Notes under the pieces: model-generated
What the model saw: the letters and a program-made list of their open reading frames with translations, nothing else
Databases searched by the model: none
Told to the model about the DNA's origin: nothing
Position numbers and translations under genes: made by a program
Part shown: one piece after another, positions 1-5,633 of the stretch
How positions within the stretch are numbered: the first letter of the stretch is position 1
How the letters are laid out: the number at the start of each line of letters is the position of its first letter
NCBI GenBank assembly: GCA_964596535.1
Contig: CAZQUR010000134.1
Span: 1-5,633 of the forward strand
From: GCA-002779465 sp964596535
GTDB lineage: Bacteria > Desulfobacterota > Desulfobacteria > Desulfobacterales > UBA2156
Length of the DNA stretch: 5,633 nucleotides
Direction: 5' to 3'

Positions 1-5
1 TCATT

Positions 6-785
6 ATGTTGCCGGCAATGATGGTTTTGGCATTTTTTGCGGTCCCGTGCCTGGGGCAGGATTACCAGGTGGGGCCGGGAGACGTGCTGAAGATCAGCGT
101 GTACGATAACCCGGACCTGGAAAAAACCGTCCGGGTGTCAAACGACGGCGCCATCACGCTTCCGCTCATCGGGGATATCACCGTCAACGGGCTTTCCGTC
201 TCCGAGGTCACCGGAAAAATCACCGAAATGCTGGCCGACGGGTACCTGATCAACCCCGATGTGGATGTGTTCGTGCAGGAGTTCCGGAGCAAGCGCGTCA
301 CCATCCTGGGGGAGGTGAACAAGCCGGGGCTTTACGAGATCAGCGGTACCACGTCCTTTTTGGAGCTCGTCTCCAAGGCCCAGGGGTTCACGAAAAACGC
401 CGGGGATACGGCCGTCATCAAGCGCCGGATCAAGGCCGGGGATACGGTCCCCGAAATCATCAGGATTGATCTGAAAAATTTCGTGGAACGGGGCGATTCC
501 TCGGTGAATATCCAGGTGGAAGACGGCGACTCCATTTACATCAACGAGGCCGAGTTTTTCTATGTCAACGGCGAAGTCCGCCGGCCGGATGCCTATAAAT
601 GGGAAGACGGGGTGACCGTGATCAAGGCCATCACGGTCGCCAGCGGGTTTACCTCCAAGGCCTCTACGAAAAACGTGAAAATCATCCGGAAGATCAACGG
701 CGAAGAAAGGGTGCTGGAGAGAGCGAAAATGGATGAACCCGTGTTGCCGGATGATGTGATCGTGGTACCGGAGTCCTTTTTTTAG
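6..785 (+). CDS. Polysaccharide export protein, Wza-like (Poly_export + SLBB domains)
   Basis: Probable periplasmic/outer-membrane channel component that passes polysaccharide out of the cell, working with the tyrosine kinase encoded next. Residues 1-17 form a hydrophobic stretch ending near C15-L16-G17, consistent with a signal peptide; the sequence before C15 (A-V-P) is a poor lipobox, so lipidation is doubtful. Residues about 18-95 match the Poly_export domain: VGPGD at 22-26 and a VSNDG...LPLIG strand pair at 44-56. Two SLBB-type beta-grasp units follow, one starting at ILGEVNKPGLY (100-110) and one at YVNGEVRRPDAY (186-197). The protein ends in VPESFF. At 259 aa it is shorter than E. coli Wza (about 380 aa) and lacks an obvious C-terminal outer-membrane helix, as in many short export proteins. 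The ATG at 6 is the first start visible, but there is no Lys/Arg before the hydrophobic core and no stop upstream in frame, so the true start may lie left of the window. The family call is firm; the start is not. Confidence 0.93.
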   Translation: MLPAMMVLAFFAVPCLGQDYQVGPGDVLKISVYDNPDLEKTVRVSNDGAITLPLIGDITVNGLSVSEVTGKITEMLADGYLINPDVDVFVQEFRSKRVTILGEVNKPGLYEISGTTSFLELVSKAQGFTKNAGDTAVIKRRIKAGDTVPEIIRIDLKNFVERGDSSVNIQVEDGDSIYINEAEFFYVNGEVRRPDAYKWEDGVTVIKAITVASGFTSKASTKNVKIIRKINGEERVLERAKMDEPVLPDDVIVVPESFF

Positions 786-792
786 AGGGCAT

Positions 793-821
793 CTGACCTC
801 TACCCTCTGCTCTCTGCTCTT
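793..821 (+). repeat. Left copy of a 29-base imperfect direct repeat
   Basis: This copy matches 923-951 at 23 of 29 positions without gaps; both begin CTGACC and end CTCTGCTCTT. Internally it reads as CTGACCTC followed by three heptamers: TACCCTC, TGCTCTC and TGCTCTT. With its partner it brackets the octamer and hexamer arrays in the same spacer. Confidence 0.75.
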
Positions 822-828
822 CAATCAC

Positions 829-876
829 TCGAACCCTCGGATCCTTGAATCCTCGGACCCTTTGTCCCTGACACCC
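829..876 (+). repeat. Six degenerate 8-base tandem units
   Basis: Six back-to-back octamers read TCGAACCC, TCGGATCC, TTGAATCC, TCGGACCC, TTTGTCCC and TGACACCC. All start with T and end with CC; the first four fit T(C/T)G(A/G)A(C/T)CC. The last two are more diverged. The array is followed without a gap by the hexamer array. Confidence 0.75.
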
Positions 877-906
877 GATTTCGATTTCGATTTCGATACC
901 GATAAT
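877..906 (+). repeat. Five 6-base tandem units (GATTTC x3, GATACC, GATAAT)
   Basis: Three perfect GATTTC copies (877-894) are followed by the variants GATACC and GATAAT. The perfect copies are the least diverged repeats in the spacer and the most likely to vary in number by slipped-strand replication. No coding function is possible in context because the neighbouring genes end and start outside the array. Confidence 0.8.
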
Positions 907-922
907 CTCTGACCCCGGGCAC

Positions 923-951
923 CTGACCCCTAACCCCTAACCTCTGCTCTT
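923..951 (+). repeat. Right copy of the 29-base imperfect direct repeat
   Basis: Partner of 793-821 (23 of 29 identical). It reads as CTGACCCC followed by heptamers TAACCCC, TAACCTC and TGCTCTT. The CTGACCCC element also occurs once more just upstream at 909-916. The copy ends directly against the ribosome binding site of the kinase gene. Confidence 0.75.
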
Positions 952-957
952 AAAGGA
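952..957 (+). promoter_or_regulatory. Ribosome binding site of the kinase gene
   Basis: AAAGGA lies 5 bases before the ATG at 963. This supports that start over the in-frame ATG at 981 (Met7), which has only a purine-rich coding stretch in front of it. Confidence 0.7.
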
Positions 958-962
958 AAATC

Positions 963-3188
963 ATGGAACGCGAAGAAGAGATGTATGTTGAAAAGGAAGT
1001 CCACTTAAGGGATTACTTTCGGATCTTGAGGAAGCGGAAGTACACCGTCTTTACATTTTTCCTCATCGTCTTCGCCCTTGTCGTGCTCTACACTTACACG
1101 ACAATTCCACTTTATACCGCCACGTCCAGGATCATGATTGAAGAAGGGGAAAAAACACCCCTTCTGACCAGTTACGGTTACATTCAGTACAATCCCGAGT
1201 TCATCCAGACCCAGGTGCAGATCATCAAGAGCACGCCCGTGGCCAAGAAAGTGGTCCATCAACTGAACCTGGTGGATACCTACGATTCCTTCTTCGAAGA
1301 AATAAAGGATCGGATCACCATCGGCTCCATGGCCAAGGCCGTCACCGACTGGGGGAAGAACCTCTATGCCACGGCGTTTCGGCTGATCGGCGTGGTGCAG
1401 GCGGACTACATCCCGGAAGAACAAGAGGCCGCCAAAGACGATTTGCCCAAAGACGAACGGATCGCCACGGTCGTCACCGGCGGCATCAACATCGAGCCGA
1501 TGAAAGAAAGCCGGATCATTGACATCAGCTACACGTCCCCCAACCCGGAGCTGGCCCGGCAGATCGTCAACGCCATTGTCAAGGCCTATATCGAGAAGAC
1601 CCTTGAGATGAAGATGGAGTCTTCCGGATACACCATTAAATGGATGACCCAAAAAGCCGACGAAGAGCGGGCGCGGCTGCGACAGTCCGAGGCGGTGCTC
1701 CAGGAATACATGAAAGCGCAGAATATCGTGACGATGGAAAACCGTTTGGCCATCACGCCCCAGAAGATCGGGGAACTCAACTCCCAGTTGACCCGCGCCG
1801 AAACGCGCCGGAAAGAACTCGAGGCCATCTATGAAAAGGTCAAGGCCGTCAACGGAAATTATAACGCGGCCGAATCCATTGACCGGATTGCCTCGGATCC
1901 GGCTATCCAGGCCTTGCGCAACCGGATTCTGGAAGCGGAAAAGCAGGTCAACGACTATTCCAAGAAATACGGTCCCAAGCACCCGGTCATGAAAAAAGCC
2001 CTGGCGGAACTGGAGATGCTGCAGGGAAAACGGAAGCAGGAGATTGAACGCGTGGTCTCCATCATCAAAAATGAATATGAACTGGTCCGTTCCACGGAAA
2101 AGAACCTGGCGGAGCTTTTGGCCAAGACCAAATCGGAAGCCATCGGCCTGAACGAAAAGCTGATCCAGTTTAACCTGTTGAAGCAGGAAGTGGAAACCAA
2201 CCGCCAGATGTACGAGGCCCTGGTGACCAAGCTCAAGGAGCAGGCGGTCTCCGAACAGGCCCAGTCCGTCAAGGTCTGGGTGGTGGAGGAGGCCAAGAGG
2301 CCGGAGTTGCCCTCCAAGCCGCGGAAGAGCCGGAATGTCATGCTGGGCCTTGTCCTCGGGCTGTTCGGGGGTATCGGCATCGCCTTTTTCCTGGAATACC
2401 TGGACAACACCGTCAAGTATCCGGATGACGTGCAGGAGCGGTACGGCCTGCCGGTGCTTTCCACGGTGCCGTATGTCAAGAATCAAAAGGGACAGCCGGA
2501 GGTCCTCACCCTCGAGGAACCGTCCGGGGCGTTTGCGGAAAGCTATAAATCCATCCGGGCCGCCGTGATGCTGTCCGGATCCGGGAAGCCGCCCAAGAGC
2601 CTGTTGATCACGAGCATGTCCCCGGAAGACGGCAAAACCACCACCGCCGTGAACCTGGCGGCGGTCTTCGCCCAGGCCGGAAAGAAAACGCTGCTGGTGG
2701 ACGCCGACATGCGGAAACCCCGCATCCACAAGATCTTCAAGCTGGAAAACGGTGCCGGATTGAGCAGTTACCTGGCGGGGGCGGCGGAGTTAAAGATCAG
2801 CCCCGTCGAAAGCATTGATAACCTGTTTGTGCTCAAGGCCGGGCCGGCGCCCCCGAATCCTTCCGAGCTTTTGGGATCGGATCGTTTCCGCAGATTTCTG
2901 GAAGATAGCGGGCGCGTGTTCGACGTGATGGTTTTCGATTCGCCGCCGGTTTTGACCGTCAGCGACAGCCTGGTCTTGAGCAAGGCCCTCGACGGGACGC
3001 TCATCGTGGCCCGGGCGGGGAAGGTGACGTTTGAAATCATCGAGAAGGGTTTGAGTGTGCTGGGGAATATCCAGGCGCCGATCATCGGGTTTATCCTGAA
3101 CGCCATCCTCGTCCGCAAGGGCGATTACTACTATTACCATCATTATTATCACAGTTACTATACTTCGGAAAAAAAGAAAGCCACCTGA
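963..3188 (+). CDS. Wzc-type chain-length regulator fused to a tyrosine autokinase (BY-kinase)
   Basis: Inner-membrane polysaccharide co-polymerase and autokinase (741 aa, close to the usual length of Gram-negative fused Wzc proteins) that sets polymer length and couples synthesis to export. In order: a cytosolic N-terminus with a Wzz domain start; TM1 at about 28-46; a periplasmic region with long coiled-coil segments (about 215-430) and a GNVR-like part; the family's proline motif PELPSKP (447-453); glycine-rich TM2 (about 460-477); then the cytosolic kinase. The kinase has Walker A SPEDGKT (553-559, Lys558), Walker A' VDADMRKP (579-586) and Walker B VMVFD (655-659) followed by SPP. The oligomerisation motif, usually E-x2-R-x2-R, appears as E526-x2-K529-x2-R532. 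The tail carries eight tyrosines (722-725, 728-729, 732-733), the expected autophosphorylation cluster, mixed with histidines. The following phosphatase gene is its likely antagonist. Family and both activities are well supported; the polysaccharide made is unknown. Confidence 0.96.
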   Translation: MEREEEMYVEKEVHLRDYFRILRKRKYTVFTFFLIVFALVVLYTYTTIPLYTATSRIMIEEGEKTPLLTSYGYIQYNPEFIQTQVQIIKSTPVAKKVVHQLNLVDTYDSFFEEIKDRITIGSMAKAVTDWGKNLYATAFRLIGVVQADYIPEEQEAAKDDLPKDERIATVVTGGINIEPMKESRIIDISYTSPNPELARQIVNAIVKAYIEKTLEMKMESSGYTIKWMTQKADEERARLRQSEAVLQEYMKAQNIVTMENRLAITPQKIGELNSQLTRAETRRKELEAIYEKVKAVNGNYNAAESIDRIASDPAIQALRNRILEAEKQVNDYSKKYGPKHPVMKKALAELEMLQGKRKQEIERVVSIIKNEYELVRSTEKNLAELLAKTKSEAIGLNEKLIQFNLLKQEVETNRQMYEALVTKLKEQAVSEQAQSVKVWVVEEAKRPELPSKPRKSRNVMLGLVLGLFGGIGIAFFLEYLDNTVKYPDDVQERYGLPVLSTVPYVKNQKGQPEVLTLEEPSGAFAESYKSIRAAVMLSGSGKPPKSLLITSMSPEDGKTTTAVNLAAVFAQAGKKTLLVDADMRKPRIHKIFKLENGAGLSSYLAGAAELKISPVESIDNLFVLKAGPAPPNPSELLGSDRFRRFLEDSGRVFDVMVFDSPPVLTVSDSLVLSKALDGTLIVARAGKVTFEIIEKGLSVLGNIQAPIIGFILNAILVRKGDYYYYHHYYHSYYTSEKKKAT

Positions 3189-3197
3189 GATGATCTG

Positions 3198-3273
3198 CCC
3201 CTTCACCCCGGCCCTCTCCCCCATGCCTGGGGGAGAGGGAGAAAGGGAGAGGGAGAGGGACAGGGTGAGGGGG
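3198..3273. repeat. Long imperfect palindrome between the kinase and phosphatase genes
   Basis: Bases 3198-3220 can pair with 3251-3273 at 21 of 23 positions (one G-T pair counted, mismatches at 3209/3262 and 3211/3260). Alternatively the inner left arm 3212-3222 forms a perfect 11-bp stem with 3229-3239 around a 6-base loop, with the outer arms 3198-3208 and 3263-3273 still able to pair. The motif GGGAGAGGG occurs three times (3231, 3245, 3251), giving competing partners for the single CCCTCTCCC. It resembles CCCTC/GAGGG palindromic intergenic repeats that I recall from many proteobacterial genomes. It lacks the trailing T-run of an intrinsic terminator. Confidence 0.8.
3264..3273 (+). promoter_or_regulatory. 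Probable ribosome binding region of the phosphatase gene, inside the palindrome
   Basis: GGTGAGGGGG is the only purine-rich, G-rich stretch at suitable distance from the GTG at 3283: GAGG (3267-3270) sits 12 bases and the last G 9 bases before it. These bases are also the right outer arm of the palindrome, so folding would hide them. Confidence 0.5.
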
Positions 3274-3282
3274 AAAAGTTGA

Positions 3283-4014
3283 GTGATTGATCTCCACTGC
3301 CACATCCTGCCGGGGGTGGACGACGGTGCCGCGGACATCGTCGAATCCATCCAAATGGCCAGGATCGCGGCGAAAGAAGGCATCAAAAAAATCATTGCGG
3401 CACCCCATGTGCCGTTTACGAATGCTTCGGACAATTTCAACGGAGAGTATGCTTCCAGGGTCATCGATGAACAAGTGGCCCTTCTCAATGACTGTCTTTC
3501 CGCGGAAAAGATTCCTGTCGAGATCCTCCGGGGCGCCGAAGTATCCGCTTTTCTACCCCCGTCCGCCTATGGCCGGTTTACGCTGAACCGCACCGGCTAT
3601 TTGCTCGTCGAATTTCCCTCCACCCACCTTCCCGGCAATGCCCGGGACATCCTCTTTTCCATGCATGTCTCCGGATTAAAACCCATCATCGCTCACCCGG
3701 AACGCAATTTTTCCGTCATCCAGAACCCGGAAAAGCTGTTCGAGCTTGTTGAAGGCGGTGCCCTGGTGCAGATCACGGCGGAAAGCCTGACCGGAGGGTT
3801 CGGGTCGGAATACCGGGCCTGCGCCCATTATCTGCTTTCCCGGGGTGTTGTCAGCTTCGTGGCCTCCGACGGGCACGGCGCGGCCATGCGGCAACCGTTG
3901 CTTTCAAAGGCGTTTGCCGCAGTCCGCAAAAAAATGGGCATAGAAACCGCCCTGGCGTATTTCCAAAAAAACCCCCAGGCGGTCCTTGATGGCCGGCCCC
4001 TGGAGAAAGCGTGA
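3283..4014 (+). CDS. PHP-family tyrosine phosphatase (CpsB/CapC/YwqE type)
   Basis: Metal-dependent protein-tyrosine phosphatase, expected in the cytosol, that removes phosphate from the C-terminal tyrosines of the kinase encoded just upstream. The 243-aa length is typical. PHP metal-site motifs occur in family order: H5-C-H7 with D13-D14, APH (His42), GAE (Glu86), AHPER (His138) and ASDGH (Asp196, His198). The segment around 144-175 (NPEKLFELVEGGALVQIT) also resembles Bacillus YwqE closely. The start is a GTG: the in-frame codon immediately before it is a TGA stop (3280-3282), and the resulting N-terminus MIDLHCHILPG matches the family exactly, so no other start is plausible. The usual ATPH motif reads AAPH here; this keeps the histidine. 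The gene follows the kinase after a 94-base palindromic spacer and precedes the polymerase gene by 4 bases, suggesting cotranscription. PHP-type phosphatases are classic in Firmicutes; here one accompanies a Gram-negative-style fused kinase. Confidence 0.95.
   Translation: MIDLHCHILPGVDDGAADIVESIQMARIAAKEGIKKIIAAPHVPFTNASDNFNGEYASRVIDEQVALLNDCLSAEKIPVEILRGAEVSAFLPPSAYGRFTLNRTGYLLVEFPSTHLPGNARDILFSMHVSGLKPIIAHPERNFSVIQNPEKLFELVEGGALVQITAESLTGGFGSEYRACAHYLLSRGVVSFVASDGHGAAMRQPLLSKAFAAVRKKMGIETALAYFQKNPQAVLDGRPLEKA
4002..4005 (+). promoter_or_regulatory. Possible ribosome binding site of the polymerase/ligase gene
   Basis: GGAG inside the last codons of the phosphatase gene lies 13 bases before the ATG at 4019. 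That is longer than ideal, so translation may rely partly on coupling to termination at 4012-4014. Confidence 0.4.
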
Positions 4015-4018
4015 TCCG

Positions 4019-5633
4019 ATGCTGAAATGGGTGCAACGGCTCTACCTGGCGGCCCTGGTCTTTTCGCCCCTGGCCTTCGGCGCCGTGGCCCCCCTCTCCC
4101 TGGGCATCATGGAAACCCTTGTCTTTGCCGGGGTGTTTCTTTTTTTTATCGACCTGGCGGTCCATGACCGGCCCTTTTACCGGGTGCCGGGGATCATTGC
4201 CGTGCTGGCCTTCCCGTTGTACGCGCTGGTGCAGTGCATTCCGCTCCCGGCGGGACTGGTGGCGTTTTTCTCCCCCGGAACCGATGCCCTTTACCGGGAA
4301 ACCCTGGGTCTGGCAGCACCGGTGCACCGGGTGCCATTGTCCATCCATCCGCACCCGACGGTTTCCGAATTTTTCCGTTACGCCGCCTACGCTGCCTTTT
4401 ACATTCTGGGGGTGCAGCTTTTCAGCCAAAAAGAGTTTTTAAAAAAATCGGTGAACATAATCCTTGTCTTCGGCGCGCTGTTGGGATTTGTCGCCATTTT
4501 GCAGCATTTCACGGCGGACGGGAAAATTTACTGGTTCAAGGAGCCTTTCCGGGGGACGCCTTTCGGCCCCTATGTCAACCGGAATCACTTCGCCGGGCTT
4601 GCGGGGATGATCTTCCCTGTCATGCTGGCCATGTTCCTGTACAACAAGCCCCGGGTCACGTACGAGGGGTGGCGCACGCGCATCGCGGAATTCATCAGCT
4701 ACAGGAGCGCCAACGTCTATTTTTTGCTGGGGATCGCCCTTTTGGTGCTGGGATCGGCGGTTTTTCTAAGCCTTTCCCGGGGGGGCATCGTGAGCCTTTG
4801 CCTGGCGGTCTGCTTTTTCGGGATCATTCTTTCCACGCGCGGGGCGGACCGCGGCCGGGGGGTGCTGATCCTGGTGACCTTTGCAATGCTCCTGCTCTCC
4901 GTGGGCTGGTTCGGCTGGGAGCCCGTATTCGAGCGGTTCAATAAAATCCGGAACGCCGAAGGCGAAATCGACGTGGCGCGGCTCCCCCGGTGGCAGGACA
5001 GCCTTGAGATCATCAAAGATTTCCCGGTCACCGGCACCGGGTTCGGGACCTTCGGGGACATCTACAAGGGATACCGCACGCTTCCCGGGGGCACCGTCAC
5101 CACCCGGGCCCATAACGACTATATCGACCTGGGGGTGGAAGGGGGCCTGATCGGATTCGGACTGGCCGCCTGGCTTATTGTATCGATCTTTTCAACCTAC
5201 CGGCGGTTTCGGACACGCCGGGAATATTACAATATTTATCTTTACATCGGGGCGCTTTCCGGCCTGGTTTCCATCTTGATCCACAGCTTCACCGATTTCA
5301 ACCTGCACATCGGCGCCAACGGGCTTTTCTTTTTTTTCATCTGCGCCCTGTGCGTGGCCGCCTCCCATACCCGCATCCGGGAAGGGTTGGGGGGCACCTA
5401 CCTGAAACCGGCGGCCACCCGGCGGATCCGGCTCTTTCTGGCGCCGGCGACCCTGTTGCTGGTCTTCGGCGTGGCCAATAATTACGGCCGGGTGGCGGCC
5501 GACCTCCGGCTGGAATCCATCCTGGCGTTTTTTCAAAAAGAAGAACTCAACGCATCCGACAAAGAACAGATTTACGCCCATGCCGCCGCGGCGATCCGGT
5601 ACGATCCGTTCAACAGCCTGCACTATGCGCTAT
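4019..5633 (+). CDS. O-antigen ligase/polymerase family membrane protein (Wzy_C type), 3' end outside window
   Basis: Reading from ATG 4019 stays open to the window edge (538 codons plus one base), so the gene is 3'-partial. It is expected in the inner membrane, joining lipid-linked sugar units or ligating finished chains. About 12 hydrophobic segments are visible, for example near residues 8-24, 27-48, 57-76, 144-163, 231-273, 281-300, 371-392, 405-424, 433-450 and 470-488. Family motifs: VNRNHFAG (186-193), SLSRGG (251-256), RWQDSLEIIKDFPVTGTGFG from R324, and RAHNDY (363-368) before GVEGGLIG. A DFNLHIGANG motif follows in the C-terminal membrane part. After the last helix the soluble sequence from about 490 (LESILAFF, AAAAIRYDP) looks like the start of a TPR-like helical domain, cut off here. 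Start choice: no earlier in-frame start lies after the phosphatase stop 4 bases upstream. The family does not by itself separate Wzy polymerase from WaaL-type ligase; the locus context slightly favours polymerase. Confidence 0.9.
   Translation, partial: MLKWVQRLYLAALVFSPLAFGAVAPLSLGIMETLVFAGVFLFFIDLAVHDRPFYRVPGIIAVLAFPLYALVQCIPLPAGLVAFFSPGTDALYRETLGLAAPVHRVPLSIHPHPTVSEFFRYAAYAAFYILGVQLFSQKEFLKKSVNIILVFGALLGFVAILQHFTADGKIYWFKEPFRGTPFGPYVNRNHFAGLAGMIFPVMLAMFLYNKPRVTYEGWRTRIAEFISYRSANVYFLLGIALLVLGSAVFLSLSRGGIVSLCLAVCFFGIILSTRGADRGRGVLILVTFAMLLLSVGWFGWEPVFERFNKIRNAEGEIDVARLPRWQDSLEIIKDFPVTGTGFGTFGDIYKGYRTLPGGTVTTRAHNDYIDLGVEGGLIGFGLAAWLIVSIFSTYRRFRTRREYYNIYLYIGALSGLVSILIHSFTDFNLHIGANGLFFFFICALCVAASHTRIREGLGGTYLKPAATRRIRLFLAPATLLLVFGVANNYGRVAADLRLESILAFFQKEELNASDKEQIYAHAAAAIRYDPFNSLHYAL

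Larger units (their letters stand above)
786..962. other. Gene-free spacer made of short tandem repeats
   Basis: This 177-base spacer separates the export gene from the kinase gene. Apart from the last dozen bases (ribosome binding site), nearly all of it resolves into short C/T-rich tandem units, described in the repeat entries. I see no credible small gene and no convincing sigma-70 or sigma-54 promoter. Because of its length, a separate promoter for the kinase gene could still be present. Confidence 0.8.

Noticed and set aside
750..783. Intrinsic terminator at the end of the export gene, based on T7 at 777-783
   Set aside because: The only stem before the T-run is about 4 bp (CCGG with CCGG) and poorly supported; the T-run encodes the final Phe codons and part of the stop.
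138..824. Minus-strand open frame (228 codons) opposite the export gene, reaching into the repeat spacer
   Set aside because: It is a shadow of a clearly conserved + strand gene, and its first codons fall in low-complexity repeat.
878..906. Sigma-70 promoter using GATAAT (901-906) as a -10 box
   Set aside because: GATAAT is part of the hexamer array, and the bases 17 upstream (ATTTCG) do not resemble a -35 box.
793..951. CRISPR array or telomere-like repeat
   Set aside because: Units are 6-8 bases, contiguous and degenerate, without unique spacers; the CCCCTAA-like units are too few and internal to be a chromosome end.
1005..2729. Long minus-strand open frame (574 codons) opposite the kinase gene
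   Set aside because: It mirrors the codon-position GC bias of the kinase gene; its translation is rich in Gly, Leu, His and Asp with no recognisable domain.
3212..3239. Intrinsic terminator after the kinase gene
   Set aside because: The 11-bp stem is strong, but it is followed by purines (GAGAAAGGG) rather than a T-run, and the next gene continues on the same strand.
2790..3488. Minus-strand open frames (also 3091-3474) spanning the palindromic spacer
   Set aside because: The translations contain low-complexity Ser/Leu/Pro runs from the palindrome and shadow two firm + strand genes.
4234..4944. Plus-strand open frame of 236 codons inside the polymerase/ligase gene
   Set aside because: It lies in a different frame from the one showing conserved membrane helices and the RNHFAG and HNDY motifs; no domain is visible.

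Overview
The window holds four genes, all on the + strand, from an extracellular polysaccharide (capsule, exopolysaccharide or O-antigen-like) assembly locus. In order they are an outer-membrane-type polysaccharide export protein, a fused chain-length regulator and bacterial tyrosine kinase (Wzc type), a PHP-family tyrosine phosphatase (CpsB/YwqE type), and the first 538 codons of an O-antigen ligase/polymerase-family membrane protein that runs off the right edge. The set corresponds to Wzx/Wzy-type assembly: the membrane protein joins sugar units, the kinase/co-polymerase sets chain length and gates export, the phosphatase resets the kinase, and the export protein carries polymer across the outer layer.

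The export protein with an apparent signal peptide implies a Gram-negative envelope. GC-rich coding sequence, the PHP-type phosphatase instead of a small Wzb-type phosphatase, and the C/T-rich tandem-repeat spacer suggest a Desulfobacterota (deltaproteobacterial) host. That placement is inference from general resemblance, not something proven by the sequence.

Layout: 6-785 export protein; 786-962 a gene-free spacer made almost entirely of short tandem repeats whose unit changes from 7 to 8 to 6 to 7 bases; 963-3188 kinase; 3189-3282 a spacer filled by a long imperfect palindrome that reaches the ribosome-binding region of the next gene; 3283-4014 phosphatase (GTG start); a 4-base gap; 4019 to the edge, the polymerase/ligase. 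The last three genes look like one transcription unit. No tRNA, rRNA, CRISPR array, transposase or convincing promoter is visible.

The genes belong to known families, so no wholly new system is evident. The parts most worth a second look are the two spacers. The first is a layered repeat array. The second is a palindrome that may control translation of the phosphatase relative to the kinase. The Tyr/His-rich kinase tail is also notable.
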